Source: Chloroflexota bacterium
Lineage (GTDB): Bacteria > Chloroflexota > Anaerolineae > Anaerolineales > Villigracilaceae
DNA: 64,000 bases
Reading direction: 5' to 3'
NCBI GenBank assembly: GCA_019873655.1
Contig: JAIOAU010000004.1
Location: forward strand, 62,001-126,000
A model generated the notes under the pieces. It was not told the DNA's origin and did no database searches. It saw only the letters and a program-made list of their open reading frames with translations. Below are positions 6,890 through 15,627 of the stretch, piece after piece. Position 1 is the first letter of the stretch. Each line of letters begins with the position of its first letter. A program made the translations under genes and the position numbers.

Positions 6890-7567
6890 TTAAGTTTTCT
6901 TGCGCAGATAGATCACCAGACCAACGACACCGGCCGTCAGCAGGACGCCCAGGCACAGACAACACAAGGCCCCGACCAGCCACCAAACCCATTCGGAGGG
7001 TTGAGTCGAACTGGTAGCCAGAATGATGTTCCGCCCGTTTTCGTCGAGGCGCCAGGTCAGGGTGCGGCCGGCGCGGGCGTCTGCATTCGTGACCGAGACC
7101 GCCCCCGGCGTGGTCAGGCGAAAGACCGCTTCGATAGGATAGGAACTCTGGTCTTGCAAGCCCTCCAGGTCCCAGGTCAGGTCGCAGTAGAAGGTCTCGT
7201 TGACGATCTCCAGCCGGTCAACGTCCATGCTGAGGACATCTTCATAAACATCCTTCAACTGTCTCAAATTGGAGAAAGGCACATCCACGAGACACCAGAT
7301 TTGGGCGCCGCGCCTTTCGACGCGAAGGGTTGCGCCGGGAGGCAAGTCTTCGGCGATGCGTTCTTCATACCAGATGTCTTCGCAGAAAGCCATCGCCGAG
7401 ACCGGTTCATCCCACCAGTCCTCCAATTCTTCGGCGGTGTAACCGATTTCGACGCGCAAATTCCCGCTGCCATTCGCCTGGACATTCGTGTTGAAGTTCA
7501 AATTGCAGGCGCTCAAGGCCAGAGCAAGAAGGAGACCGCCCACCCACCAGAGTTTTCGCTTGTGCAT
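6890..7567 (-). CDS. Paralogous membrane-anchored lipoprotein with LppM-like domain
   Basis: A 225-residue paralogue of the downstream gene, sharing order and motifs: lipobox LALSAC, NVQANGSGNLRVEIGYTAEE, a central Cys-containing LV/IAEMPFS-type strand, a TPGAVSVTNADARAGRTLTW segment matching the neighbour's TPGRITSHNAHAVDGRTLTW, and a C-terminal helix with RKK. The copies look like an old tandem duplication. Both would sit on the outer face of the membrane with lipid and helix anchors. An AAAGGAAA ribosome site precedes the ATG, and TATACAAT about 45 nt upstream may be a -10 box. Confidence 0.78.
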   Translation of the reverse strand: MHKRKLWWVGGLLLALALSACNLNFNTNVQANGSGNLRVEIGYTAEELEDWWDEPVSAMAFCEDIWYEERIAEDLPPGATLRVERRGAQIWCLVDVPFSNLRQLKDVYEDVLSMDVDRLEIVNETFYCDLTWDLEGLQDQSSYPIEAVFRLTTPGAVSVTNADARAGRTLTWRLDENGRNIILATSSTQPSEWVWWLVGALCCLCLGVLLTAGVVGLVIYLRKKT

Positions 7568-7646
7568 GGTCTTTTTCCTTTCGAATCCTTTTCTTGTATT
7601 GTATAGGCACTCGGCGCAGAAAACAACACCCCCAGGCGAGGATTTT

Positions 7647-8624
<978 letters not shown>

Positions 8625-8640
8625 AGTCGCTCCAAACAGT

Positions 8641-10140
8641 TCAATTTTGCGGCGCTCCGCCTTCCAGGCGAGGCGCCCGCCGGTGCCAGTCGGCGACTTG
8701 CTGATAGGCGTGCGCCGCGAGCAGAAGCAAGTCCTCGCGGAAGGGCGCGGCCATCAACTGCATGGACAGCGGCAGTCCCTGGTCATCGAAACCGACCGGG
8801 AAGGCCAGCCCCGGCACGCCGGCCAGGTTGGCAGGCAGGGTGTAGATATCTTCCAGGTACATGGAGAGCGGGTCGTCGCGGTGCGCGCCGAGGGGAAAAG
8901 CCGTGGTCGGGGCGACGGGGGCCGCGATCAGGTCGACGCGCTCGAAAGCGGCCTCGAAGTCGCGGCGGATGAGCGTGCGCACCTTCTGCGCCTGGGCGTA
9001 GTAGGCCTCGTAATAGCCGCGCGAGAGGGCATACGTCCCCAGCATGATGCGCCGCTCGACCTCGGCCCCGAACCGCTGGCCGCGCGTGCGGGCCATGACT
9101 TCCTGGGGCGAGGCGCCGGCCAGGCGCGGCCCGTAGCGGATGCCGTCGTAGCGGGCCAGGTTGGCGGAGGCCTCCGCCGGGGCCAGGATGTAATAGACCG
9201 GCAGGGCGTATTCGGTGTGCGGCAGGCGGATCGGGCAGACCTCCGCCCCCAGGCCGGCCAGCGCCTCGACGGCGGCGCGCACGCCCGCCTCGACCTCGGG
9301 CTGGATGCCGGCCACGAAGTATTCGTCCGGGACGCCGATTCGCAAGCCGCGCAGCGGCCGGGACGTGGAGGCCGCCTCGAGGTCGGGCAAGGTCAGCGGC
9401 AGGTCAGCGGAGGTCGAATCCAGCGGGTCGCGGCCGGCCAGGAGGGCGAAGAGCAGGGCGGCGTCTTCCGCAGTCCGGGCCAACGGGCCGACGCAGTCGA
9501 GAGACGAACCATAGGCGATCAGCCCGTAGCGCGAGACGCGCCCGTAGGTCGGCTTCAGGCCGGTCAGGCCGCAGAAGGCCGCCGGCTGGCGGACCGAGCC
9601 GCCGGTGTCGCTGCCCAGGGCGGCCGGGACGAGGCGGGCGGCGACGGCCGCGGCGCTGCCGCCCGAGGAGCCGCCCGGGACGCGGTCAAGCGCCCAGGGG
9701 TTGCGGGTCGGCCCGTAGGCCGAGTTTTCGGTCGAGGAGCCCATCGCGAACTCATCGGTGTTGGTCTTGCCAATCACGATCGCCCCGGCTTCCTGCAAAC
9801 GCCGCACCGCCGTGGCCGTGAACGGCGGGAGGAAACCCTCCAGGATTTTCGAACCGGCCGTGCAGGGCATGCCCTCCACGACCAGGACATCCTTGACGGC
9901 CATTGGAACGCCGAGCAGGGGGGGCAGGTCATCGGCCGAACGCCGCGCGGCGCGCAGACGCCGGTCGGCCCTTTCGGCTTCGGCCAGGGCGCGCTCGGCC
10001 GCTACGTAGAGGAAGGCGTGGAGCAGGGGATCGAGCCGCGCGATGCGTTCCAGGCAGGCGCGCGTCGCCTCGCCGGCGCTCAGGTCGCCGCGGCGCAGCG
10101 CCCGGCGCAGGTCGGCGAGGGTCAACTCGAATACTTCCAT
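8641..10140 (-). CDS. gatA: Glutamyl/aspartyl-tRNA amidotransferase subunit A
   Basis: A 499-residue amidase-signature enzyme. It releases ammonia from glutamine for the GatCAB complex, which converts Glu-tRNA(Gln) or Asp-tRNA(Asn) to the amide form. The Ser-cisSer-Lys triad is visible: Lys83 (AVKDVL), Ser158 (PGGSSGGS) and Ser182 (DTGGSVRQPA), each four residues later than in well-studied GatA proteins. The gene starts one base into the gatC stop (TAATG arrangement), so the two are coupled. gatB is not next to them and must lie elsewhere. The presence of GatCA implies indirect charging of tRNA-Gln and/or tRNA-Asn. Confidence 0.96.
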   Translation of the reverse strand: MEVFELTLADLRRALRRGDLSAGEATRACLERIARLDPLLHAFLYVAAERALAEAERADRRLRAARRSADDLPPLLGVPMAVKDVLVVEGMPCTAGSKILEGFLPPFTATAVRRLQEAGAIVIGKTNTDEFAMGSSTENSAYGPTRNPWALDRVPGGSSGGSAAAVAARLVPAALGSDTGGSVRQPAAFCGLTGLKPTYGRVSRYGLIAYGSSLDCVGPLARTAEDAALLFALLAGRDPLDSTSADLPLTLPDLEAASTSRPLRGLRIGVPDEYFVAGIQPEVEAGVRAAVEALAGLGAEVCPIRLPHTEYALPVYYILAPAEASANLARYDGIRYGPRLAGASPQEVMARTRGQRFGAEVERRIMLGTYALSRGYYEAYYAQAQKVRTLIRRDFEAAFERVDLIAAPVAPTTAFPLGAHRDDPLSMYLEDIYTLPANLAGVPGLAFPVGFDDQGLPLSMQLMAAPFREDLLLLAAHAYQQVADWHRRAPRLEGGAPQN

Positions 10141-10430
10141 TATTCCCCCTCGAAGACCGGCGGAATGCGGAACTGTCCGGCTTCGACCTCTGGAGCGTTC
10201 TTCAACAACGCCTCCGACGACAGGCCGGGGCGGGCCTCGTCGGGGCGCAGCGGAGCGGCGGTCAGCGGGCCGAGGGCGGGCAGAACGCCGCTCGTATCCA
10301 CCTCGCGCAGGCGGGCCATGTGGTCGAGGATGGAAGACAGTTGCCGGCTGTAGCGCTCGAGCGCTTCCTCGTCCAGTTCGAGGCGGGCCAGAAGGGCGAT
10401 GTGACGGACTTCTTCGATCGAAAGAGGCAT
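10140..10430 (-). CDS. gatC: Glutamyl/aspartyl-tRNA amidotransferase subunit C
   Basis: A 96-residue GatC, the small belt-like subunit that holds GatA and GatB together. Typical features are the N-terminal VRHIALLARLELDEEALERY helix, the LSSILDHMARLREVDT segment, and the C-terminal LLKNAPEVEAGQFRIPPVFE that wraps GatA. The ATG at 10428-10430 gives the exact family start. There is no ribosome site; instead a TATAAT ends 6 nt before the ATG, so the mRNA is probably leaderless. Confidence 0.95.
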   Translation of the reverse strand: MPLSIEEVRHIALLARLELDEEALERYSRQLSSILDHMARLREVDTSGVLPALGPLTAAPLRPDEARPGLSSEALLKNAPEVEAGQFRIPPVFEGE

Positions 10431-10436
10431 AATCCG

Positions 10437-10442
10437 ATTATA
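10437..10442 (-). promoter_or_regulatory. -10 box of gatC (leaderless)
   Basis: TATAAT on the minus strand, 6 nt before the gatC ATG. Transcription starting the usual 6-7 nt after the box would begin at or next to the start codon. No good -35 box is visible. Confidence 0.6.
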
Positions 10443-10458
10443 CGTGAAAACAGCGCGC

Positions 10459-11379
10459 TCAGCGCCAGGCGGCGGCGTACCAGCGCAAATACTCTTCCAG
10501 GTGGGCGCTCCAGTAGGCTTCGTCGTGAGCGCCCTGGTTGAGACGCCACTCGTGCGGCAGGTCGGCGGCGTCCAGCAATTCTTCCAGCCAGAGGGCCTGC
10601 GGCAGACCGGCGTCGTTCTGACCGATGTCCACGTAGAGGCGCAGGGGCAGGTCGGCGGGCAGAGCGGCCAACCGCTCGGCGACATGGTTGGCGTCGCGGC
10701 CGAAGATGATCGGCGAGTGGGCGCCAATGGCAGCGAACAGGTCGGGGCGGGTCAGGCCGAGGTGCAGCGCCCAGCCCGCGCCGCGCGACAGGCCGCCGAC
10801 GGCGCGCGCCTCCCGCCCGGGCAGGACGCGGTAGGTCGCCTCGACAGCCGGCAACAGGTCGGCGATCAGCGCCTGGCCGAAGCCGCTCTCGGGCGGCTCG
10901 GTCCAGGTCGGATCGTAGGGCAGGACGATCAGCAGGGGAGGAATCTCGCCGTCTGCAATCAGGCGGTCGGCCGTAGAGGCGACGCCGAGGCGCGCCCACT
11001 GAGTCTCATCGTAATACAGGCCGTGCAGCAAAAAGAGGACCGGATAGCGGGCGGACCTCTGACTGGCATAACAGGGCGGCAGATAGACCTGATAGCGCAT
11101 CTCGCGGCCCAGCGCCGGCGACTCCAGACGGCCGCTCACGAGGCGGCCGGGCAGGCGGCAAGGAGCCGGCGCGGTGGACGAGGGCGCGGGGGCGAGCGTC
11201 GGCGAAGGGGAGGGGACTGCCGAAGGCGTGGAGGAAGGGCGGGGAACGGGCGAAGGCGAAGGGGTCGGAGAGACGGCCGGGGCGCAGGCGACCATGCCGG
11301 CGATGAGAAGCAGCAGGAGCGCGGCCGGACGAAGAGGCGGCTTGCGGCGTTCAGAGAGCCGTGCTTGACGAAGGCGCAT
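10459..11379 (-). CDS. Esterase lipoprotein (enterochelin-esterase/esterase-D-like)
   Basis: A 306-residue alpha/beta hydrolase exported as a lipoprotein. The signal peptide ends in the lipobox GMVAC, followed by a Ser-Pro-Thr linker of about 50 residues. The catalytic domain (about 75-300) has VLFLLHGLYYDETQW, the nucleophile elbow GGLSRGAGWAL with Ser in G-L-S-R-G, and a C-terminal His in NQGAHDEAYW. It resembles the Fes/YbbA-type esterase family, which acts on acyl or siderophore esters; the substrate is unknown. ATG 11377-11379 is preferred because a TATAAT ends 7 nt before it. ATG 11386-11388 is an alternative but would overlap that box. Confidence 0.82.
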   Translation of the reverse strand: MRLRQARLSERRKPPLRPAALLLLLIAGMVACAPAVSPTPSPSPVPRPSSTPSAVPSPSPTLAPAPSSTAPAPCRLPGRLVSGRLESPALGREMRYQVYLPPCYASQRSARYPVLFLLHGLYYDETQWARLGVASTADRLIADGEIPPLLIVLPYDPTWTEPPESGFGQALIADLLPAVEATYRVLPGREARAVGGLSRGAGWALHLGLTRPDLFAAIGAHSPIIFGRDANHVAERLAALPADLPLRLYVDIGQNDAGLPQALWLEELLDAADLPHEWRLNQGAHDEAYWSAHLEEYLRWYAAAWR

Positions 11380-11394
11380 ACTTCGCATTATACT
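11365..11394 (+). promoter_or_regulatory. Promoter of tRNA-Pro, overlapping a divergent -10 box
   Basis: TTGACG (11365-11370), an 18-bp spacer and TATACT (11389-11394) lie 12 bp before tRNA-Pro. The minus strand carries TATAAT at 11392-11387, ending 7 nt before the esterase ATG, so two divergent -10 boxes overlap by four bases. The tRNA -35 box lies inside the 5' end of the esterase gene. Confidence 0.7.
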
Positions 11395-11405
11395 CACCTG
11401 GCGCC

Positions 11406-11479
11406 CGGGGTGTAGCGCAGATGGCCAGCGCGCCACGTTTGGGACGTGGAGGTCGGCGGTTCGACCCCGCCCACCCCGA
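11406..11479 (+). tRNA. tRNA-Pro (anticodon TGG)
   Basis: A full cloverleaf can be drawn. The acceptor stem is CGGGGTG (11406-11412) with CACCCCG (11472-11478), discriminator A at 11479. The D stem is GCGC/GCGC. The anticodon stem is CCACG/CGTGG with loop TTTGGGA, giving anticodon TGG (11440-11442). The variable loop has five bases, and the T arm is GGCGG-TTCGACC-CCGCC. No CCA is encoded. It reads the CCN proline codons. Confidence 0.96.
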
Positions 11480-11572
11480 CTCCGCCGCCGAGGTCGCCGC
11501 GCCTCGGCGGTTGGCTTGCCAGGCGATTCGCAGGCCAGCAAAAACGCAGTAAAATATTTACGGAGGAAGTCT

Positions 11573-11884
11573 ATGCCGAAACCCAAAGCCGATGGCGTCG
11601 TAGAAGCCGTCCGTTACGACAACGAGGGAAAGATTGCGCTGGCGCGCCTGTACGAGCGGCATGGGGCGACCTGGTCGGATGTGGTTTTGATTGCGCGCCC
11701 CGAACTCATCCGCCGCCTCCAGCAAGGCCAGCGCATCTTCGCCGGCCGGCGCAAGCCCTACCTGGGCGGCATGTTCGAAATCGGGAAGCGCCTGGTCTGC
11801 CTGGAACAGAACGGCCGCCAGGCCGTGGTCACCGAGGGCCAGACGGGCGAGCGCGACGAACTGCCCGACGTGCCGGTGTTCTGA
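11573..11884 (+). CDS. Small conserved-looking protein of unknown function
   Basis: A 103-residue soluble protein, mixed alpha/beta in appearance, basic in the middle (RRKPYLGGMFEIGKR). It has no signal peptide, membrane helix or recognised domain. The start at 11573 is set by a CGGAGGAAG ribosome site 4-5 nt upstream. It follows tRNA-Pro and precedes the NERD-like gene by 39 bp, so the two proteins may be co-expressed. Codon use and GC match the chromosome, which supports a resident gene. Confidence 0.72.
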   Translation: MPKPKADGVVEAVRYDNEGKIALARLYERHGATWSDVVLIARPELIRRLQQGQRIFAGRRKPYLGGMFEIGKRLVCLEQNGRQAVVTEGQTGERDELPDVPVF

Positions 11885-11923
11885 CCCCCGCCGCCGCGCC
11901 GAGCGAGGGGCAGGAGGAGTGCG

Positions 11924-12886
11924 ATGAAAATCATTGATAAGACCCCGTTCATCTCCGAGAACGGCGAAATCAGCCTGGTAGACCGGGCCAAAGCCACCTT
12001 GAAATATGGCCCGGACTGGTATTCCGAAGTCCAGGCGCAACAACAACTCCTGCCCGTCCTCAGCCAAACGCTGGAACGCAATTACACCCTGCTGCGCAAC
12101 GTCATCCCGCCGGGGTTGGGGGCGATGATTCCCTTCATCCTGGTGGGGCCGCCCGGCGTCTTCGTCATGTATGTGACCCATTTGCGGGGCGTTTTCCGCG
12201 CTAAGGGCGATCAATGGGGCACGATTTCGGGCAACACCTTCAAGCCCGTCACCCCCAACCTGTTGAATGTCACCGCCCGTATGGCGCGCGCCGTGCAGGT
12301 CTATCTCAAACGGCAGGGATACGAGGAACAGAATGTAGAAGCGGTGCTGCTGTGCGCCGACCCCGGCATGCATGTGGACAGTCAGCGCCCGATCGTGCGC
12401 GTTGTCATGCGCGACGCCCTGGAACGTTTTCTGATCTCCCTCGGCCAGGGACGGGTGGTCCTGACCCCCGAGCGCGCCAGCCGGCTGGTCGAGCACCTGC
12501 TCAAGCCGCGCCCGGCGCAGACCGCCGAGACGCCCACCCCGGCCCAGGCCGCGGCCGAAGACCCGTACGTGCCGGCCTTTGCCCTGCCCGAAACCGAAAC
12601 CCAGAACGAAGCCGCCCCCGAAACGACTGCCGACTGGTTGAAACGCCTCTCGGCGGACGAGGCGCGCCGGGAGACGCCGCCGGTCAGCAGTCTGCTGCAA
12701 GAAGCCGCGCCCCAGCCGCCGAGCGTCCGTCCGCCAGCAGCCCAACCCCGGCCCCGGCCGCGCCCCGCCCCGGCCCGCAAACGCGGCCTGACGCCGGTCC
12801 AGTGGGCCATCCTGGCCGCCATTGGACTGATCGAAGTCTGCGCGCTGATGGGGTTTGCGTATATTCTCTTCTCCATGTCCCGCTGA
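11924..12886 (+). CDS. NERD-like domain protein with C-terminal membrane anchor
   Basis: A 320-residue protein. Residues about 40-175 follow a NERD-type (nuclease-related) pattern: a Gly-rich strand (VGPPGVFVMYVTHLRGVFRA), a Trp-Gly turn, a conserved Asn-Pro-like segment and an Arg/Lys helix (ARAVQVYLKRQGY). Instead of the catalytic D-(E/Q)xK signature I see only partial matches, so nuclease activity is uncertain. A Pro/Ala-rich linker (about 200-285) leads to a single hydrophobic helix at about 292-316 (PVQWAILAAIGLIEVCALM), giving an N-in tail anchor. The neighbouring small protein may be a partner. Confidence is good for topology and moderate for the domain. Confidence 0.65.
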   Translation: MKIIDKTPFISENGEISLVDRAKATLKYGPDWYSEVQAQQQLLPVLSQTLERNYTLLRNVIPPGLGAMIPFILVGPPGVFVMYVTHLRGVFRAKGDQWGTISGNTFKPVTPNLLNVTARMARAVQVYLKRQGYEEQNVEAVLLCADPGMHVDSQRPIVRVVMRDALERFLISLGQGRVVLTPERASRLVEHLLKPRPAQTAETPTPAQAAAEDPYVPAFALPETETQNEAAPETTADWLKRLSADEARRETPPVSSLLQEAAPQPPSVRPPAAQPRPRPRPAPARKRGLTPVQWAILAAIGLIEVCALMGFAYILFSMSR

Positions 12887-12896
12887 GCGGGCAATC

Positions 12897-13625
12897 ATGA
12901 AACCGCCCTTCCTCTCGATCATCATCCCAGCGCACAACGAAGAGACGCGCCTGCCCCGCGCCCTGGGGCAGGTCTTTGCCTTCCTGGAAACGCAGCCCTA
13001 TGCCAGCGAGGTGCTCGTGGTCGAGAACGCCAGCCGCGACCGGACGCTGGTCATCGCCCAGCGTTTCGCCGCCGCTTTTCCGACGCTGCGCGTCCTGCAC
13101 GAGGATCTGGCGGGCAAAGGACGGGCCGTGCGGCGCGGCATGCTGGAGGCGCGCGGCGAATACCGCTTCTTCTGCGACACCGACTTTTCCATGCCGGTCG
13201 AACAAATCAGCCGCTTCCTGCCGCCCGCCGTCCAGGCCGACATCGTCATCGCCTCGCGCGAGGCCCCCGGCGCCGTCCGCTACGGCGAGCCGCATTACCG
13301 CCACCTGACCGGCCGGGTCTTCAACGCCCTGATTCGCTGGCTGGCCCTGCCCGGCCTGCAGGATACGCAATGCGGCTTCAAATGTTTCCGGGCGGCCGTC
13401 GCCGAGGACGTGTTTCGTTTCCAGACCATCATGGGCTGGTCGTTCGACGTAGAAATCCTGTACATCGCCCGCCGGCGCGGCTACACCATCCGCGAATTGG
13501 GCATCCCCTGGCACTTCAACGCCGACAGCCGCGTCAGCGTGCTGCGCGATTCCTGGCGCATGTTCCTCGACATCCTCTCGATCCGCCAGAAGGCCCGGCG
13601 AGGCGTCTATGACCCCCCTGCATGA
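12897..13625 (+). CDS. Family 2 glycosyltransferase, dolichyl-phosphate glucosyltransferase-like
   Basis: A 242-residue GT2 enzyme similar in layout to ALG5-type polyprenyl-phosphate glucosyltransferases. It shows SIIIPAHNEETRLP at residues 7-20, a VVENASRDRT donor-site strand, KGRAVRRGM, the metal-binding FFCDTDFSMP, DTQCGFKCFR and a late WHFNADSRV. It would transfer glucose or a related sugar to a polyprenyl phosphate at the cytosolic membrane face. The start at 12897 gives the family-typical N-terminus; longer forms add an unrelated leader. It ends 17 bp inside rnhB, so the two are coupled. No membrane helix is seen. Confidence 0.85.
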   Translation: MKPPFLSIIIPAHNEETRLPRALGQVFAFLETQPYASEVLVVENASRDRTLVIAQRFAAAFPTLRVLHEDLAGKGRAVRRGMLEARGEYRFFCDTDFSMPVEQISRFLPPAVQADIVIASREAPGAVRYGEPHYRHLTGRVFNALIRWLALPGLQDTQCGFKCFRAAVAEDVFRFQTIMGWSFDVEILYIARRRGYTIRELGIPWHFNADSRVSVLRDSWRMFLDILSIRQKARRGVYDPPA

Positions 13626-14241
13626 CGGCTGGCCCGAATTCCCTGACCTGACCTTCGAGGAGGAATTCTGGCGAAACGGGCTGCGGCGCGTGGCCGGGAT
13701 TGACGAGGCCGGGCGCGGCGCCCTGGCCGGACCGGTCTGCGCCGCGGCGGTCATCCTGCCGCCCGATTCCGCCGCCGCGCAGGCGCTCTCCGGCGTGCGC
13801 GATTCCAAGCAGATGACTCCCGCCGAGCGGGAGGCGTGGGCGCCGCGCATCCGGGAGACGGCCCTGGCCTGGGGCGTGGGATTCGCTTCGGCGGAGGAGA
13901 TCGACGCCCTGGGCATCCTCGCCGCCACCCGCCTGGCCGCCGCCCGGGCGCTGGAGGGACTCGCCGCCGAAGCCCTGCTGACCGACTACCTGCTCCTGCC
14001 CGAAATCGCCCTGCCGCAGACCGCCCTGGTCAAAGGCGACCGGCGCAGCCTGAGCGTGGCGGCGGCGTCGGTGCTGGCCAAGACCGCCCGCGACGACCGG
14101 ATGCGCGAACTCGACGGGCGGTACCCCGTCTACGGGTTTGCCCGCCACAAGGGGTACGGCACGCCCGCCCACCGGTCCGCTCTGGCGCGGTGGGGGAGGT
14201 GCGAGATTCACCGGAAGACGTTCACCATCCCCCCGCCGTGA
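13609..14241 (+). CDS. rnhB: Ribonuclease HII
   Basis: A 210-residue RNase HII, which removes RNA primers and misincorporated ribonucleotides from DNA. Signature residues are Asp32-Glu33 (GIDEAGRGALAGPV), the DSKQMTP loop, Asp126 (LLTDYLLL), and the late acidic residue in KTARDDRM after VAAASVLAK, which together form the four-carboxylate metal site. Length is normal. The gene overlaps the preceding glycosyltransferase by 17 bp and is closed by a hairpin at 14245-14274. Confidence 0.94.
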   Translation: MTPLHDGWPEFPDLTFEEEFWRNGLRRVAGIDEAGRGALAGPVCAAAVILPPDSAAAQALSGVRDSKQMTPAEREAWAPRIRETALAWGVGFASAEEIDALGILAATRLAAARALEGLAAEALLTDYLLLPEIALPQTALVKGDRRSLSVAAASVLAKTARDDRMRELDGRYPVYGFARHKGYGTPAHRSALARWGRCEIHRKTFTIPPP

Positions 14242-14244
14242 ATC

Positions 14245-14274
14245 CACTGCTCCAGGAAACTTCCCGGAGCAGTG
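14245..14274 (+). terminator. Terminator between rnhB and the convergent Gly-rich gene
   Basis: CACTGCTCC pairs with GGAGCAGTG around a 12-nt loop, followed by TTTGT. The hairpin sits between convergent genes and may serve both. Confidence 0.65.
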
Positions 14275-14278
14275 TTTG

Positions 14279-14710
14279 TCATGGGCCGGAAGAGAGTTTG
14301 TCCACTTCGGCCTGCAAGGCTTCCTTGACCGCTTCGAAATCGCGGTTGTGCGCGTTGCAATACGCATTGATGTGCATGGACGGGTCGGGCATGGGACCGC
14401 CGATGACCCGTTCGATGGTCGCCTGCGGCAGACCTAAGTTCAGCAGGTCTTGAAAGGTGGTTCGGCCGCGGATGACTGCTGCTCCGCCCCCGCCGCCAGA
14501 TTGGCCGTGTCCTCTCCCACTCCCGCCCCCGCCAGCAAATTCGTCGCTTTGTCTCCCATTTCCGCCCCCGTCGGCAGTTTCGCTGCTTCCCCTCCCATGT
14601 CCGCCCCCGCCGCCCTCCGTGTTCCAGTAACCCAGGGCGGAGGAGAGCGCAATCCCCCCGAATATGACCACCAGGATAATGACGCCCAAGATTTTGGAGT
14701 TCAGTTTCAT
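14279..14710 (-). CDS. Gly-rich membrane-anchored protein linked to a polyferredoxin
   Basis: A 143-residue protein. An N-terminal hydrophobic helix (about 7-28) anchors it. A low-complexity Gly/Arg/His/Ser linker covers about 31-80. The C-terminal ~60 residues form a small helical domain (FQDLLNLGLPQATIERVIGG, then a Cys in NAYCNAHNRDFEAV). Its ATG overlaps the stop of the polyferredoxin gene (ATGA), which argues for a shared function, perhaps as an accessory or anchor subunit. I do not recognise the domain with certainty. Confidence 0.7.
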   Translation of the reverse strand: MKLNSKILGVIILVVIFGGIALSSALGYWNTEGGGGGHGRGSSETADGGGNGRQSDEFAGGGGSGRGHGQSGGGGGAAVIRGRTTFQDLLNLGLPQATIERVIGGPMPDPSMHINAYCNAHNRDFEAVKEALQAEVDKLSSGP

Positions 14711-15555
14711 TTGACGCCTCCCGCAGAAAAGATGACGGTCTCTTTGACCGGGCAGCAGGCTTCAGAGGTGCATTCCAGGCAGGAAATGCACTGGTGGTCG
14801 CGGACGACGCTCTTCTCACTGACCGGGATGTTCATCGGACAGCGGATGTCGCACGCGCCGTCGGCGCGGCAGGCGGCGGCCACGCGGCGAATCTTGAAGA
14901 CGCGGAACAGGTTGGTCAGCCCCAGCACCGCCCCATAGGGACAGGCATACTTGCACCAGGGACGTTCCACGAACAGGCTCAACAGGAGGGTGAGTCCCAG
15001 GATGACCAGGGCGGTGACGGTCACCTCGCCGGTCCAGAAATTGAAGAGGGCATAGTAGGGGTCGTAATTCTGGAAGAGCAGTTTTCCGCTGTTGATGGTG
15101 ATATACAGAACCCAGGCCAGCACGCCATAGCGGGCATAACGCAGCACTTGATCCAGGCCGGCGGGGATGAAATGATTGTAGCGCTTGCTCTTGAACAGCC
15201 TGCGCCCCAGTTTTCCCACCCATTCCTGAACCGTCCCCAACGGGCAAACCCAGCCGCAGAAGACCGGTCCGAACAGAACGGCCAGGACGAAAACGAGGGT
15301 CATCAGGACGAAAGACGATTCCCGGACTTTCTGGATGAAGGTTCCCTGCGTGATGAATTTATAGAGCGTCTCCACCCCGCCGAAAGGACAGACGGCGTGC
15401 AGGGTGACGTTGGGCAGGAAGGAGAGACCCGCGCCGCTTTCGCTCAACGTATGATTGATTGCAAGGAGCGCAATCAGAGCGAAGAAAAAGAATTGCAGGA
15501 GGGCGCGCGGCCAGATACTGCGCTTGCGGAAGAGTCGGATTCGAGGGAGTTTCAT
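14707..15555 (-). CDS. Membrane-bound 4Fe-4S polyferredoxin (NapH/YccM-like)
   Basis: A 282-residue integral membrane iron-sulfur protein with about five or six helices. The membrane part holds the CPFGG, CGWVCPLG and CKYACPYG motifs characteristic of NapH/NosR/CcoG-type proteins. The cytosolic tail has two ferredoxin-like clusters (CRADGACDIRCPMNIP and CISCLECTSEACCPV). It should carry electrons between the quinone pool and an extracytoplasmic or soluble reductase. No terminal reductase is encoded next to it. A long palindrome (15580-15618) lies just upstream of its start and the ferritin-like DUF2202 gene is next, hinting at redox-linked control. Confidence 0.88.
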   Translation of the reverse strand: MKLPRIRLFRKRSIWPRALLQFFFFALIALLAINHTLSESGAGLSFLPNVTLHAVCPFGGVETLYKFITQGTFIQKVRESSFVLMTLVFVLAVLFGPVFCGWVCPLGTVQEWVGKLGRRLFKSKRYNHFIPAGLDQVLRYARYGVLAWVLYITINSGKLLFQNYDPYYALFNFWTGEVTVTALVILGLTLLLSLFVERPWCKYACPYGAVLGLTNLFRVFKIRRVAAACRADGACDIRCPMNIPVSEKSVVRDHQCISCLECTSEACCPVKETVIFSAGGVK

Positions 15556-15579
15556 GGTTATACCGCCTCAAGAGAAGGT

Positions 15580-15618
15580 ATTCTGTGACGGTCACTTTTC
15601 AAGTGACCGTCACAGAAT
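15580..15618. promoter_or_regulatory. Perfect 18-bp inverted repeat with nested dyads
   Basis: Two 18-bp arms are separated by three bases (TTC). Each arm contains GTGAC-N-GTCAC, itself a dyad, so the element holds two palindromic half-operators in tandem as well as the large hairpin. It lies between the DUF2202 stop (15628) and the polyferredoxin ATG (15555), both on the minus strand. There is no T-run, so an operator or mRNA structure is more likely than a terminator. Confidence 0.6.
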
Positions 15619-15627
15619 CGAACATGA

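Noticed and set aside
4268-7606. A plus-strand open frame of 1112 codons
   Set aside because: Antisense to the PMT-like gene and the two lipoproteins; low-complexity Gln/Arg/Gly composition and no domain.
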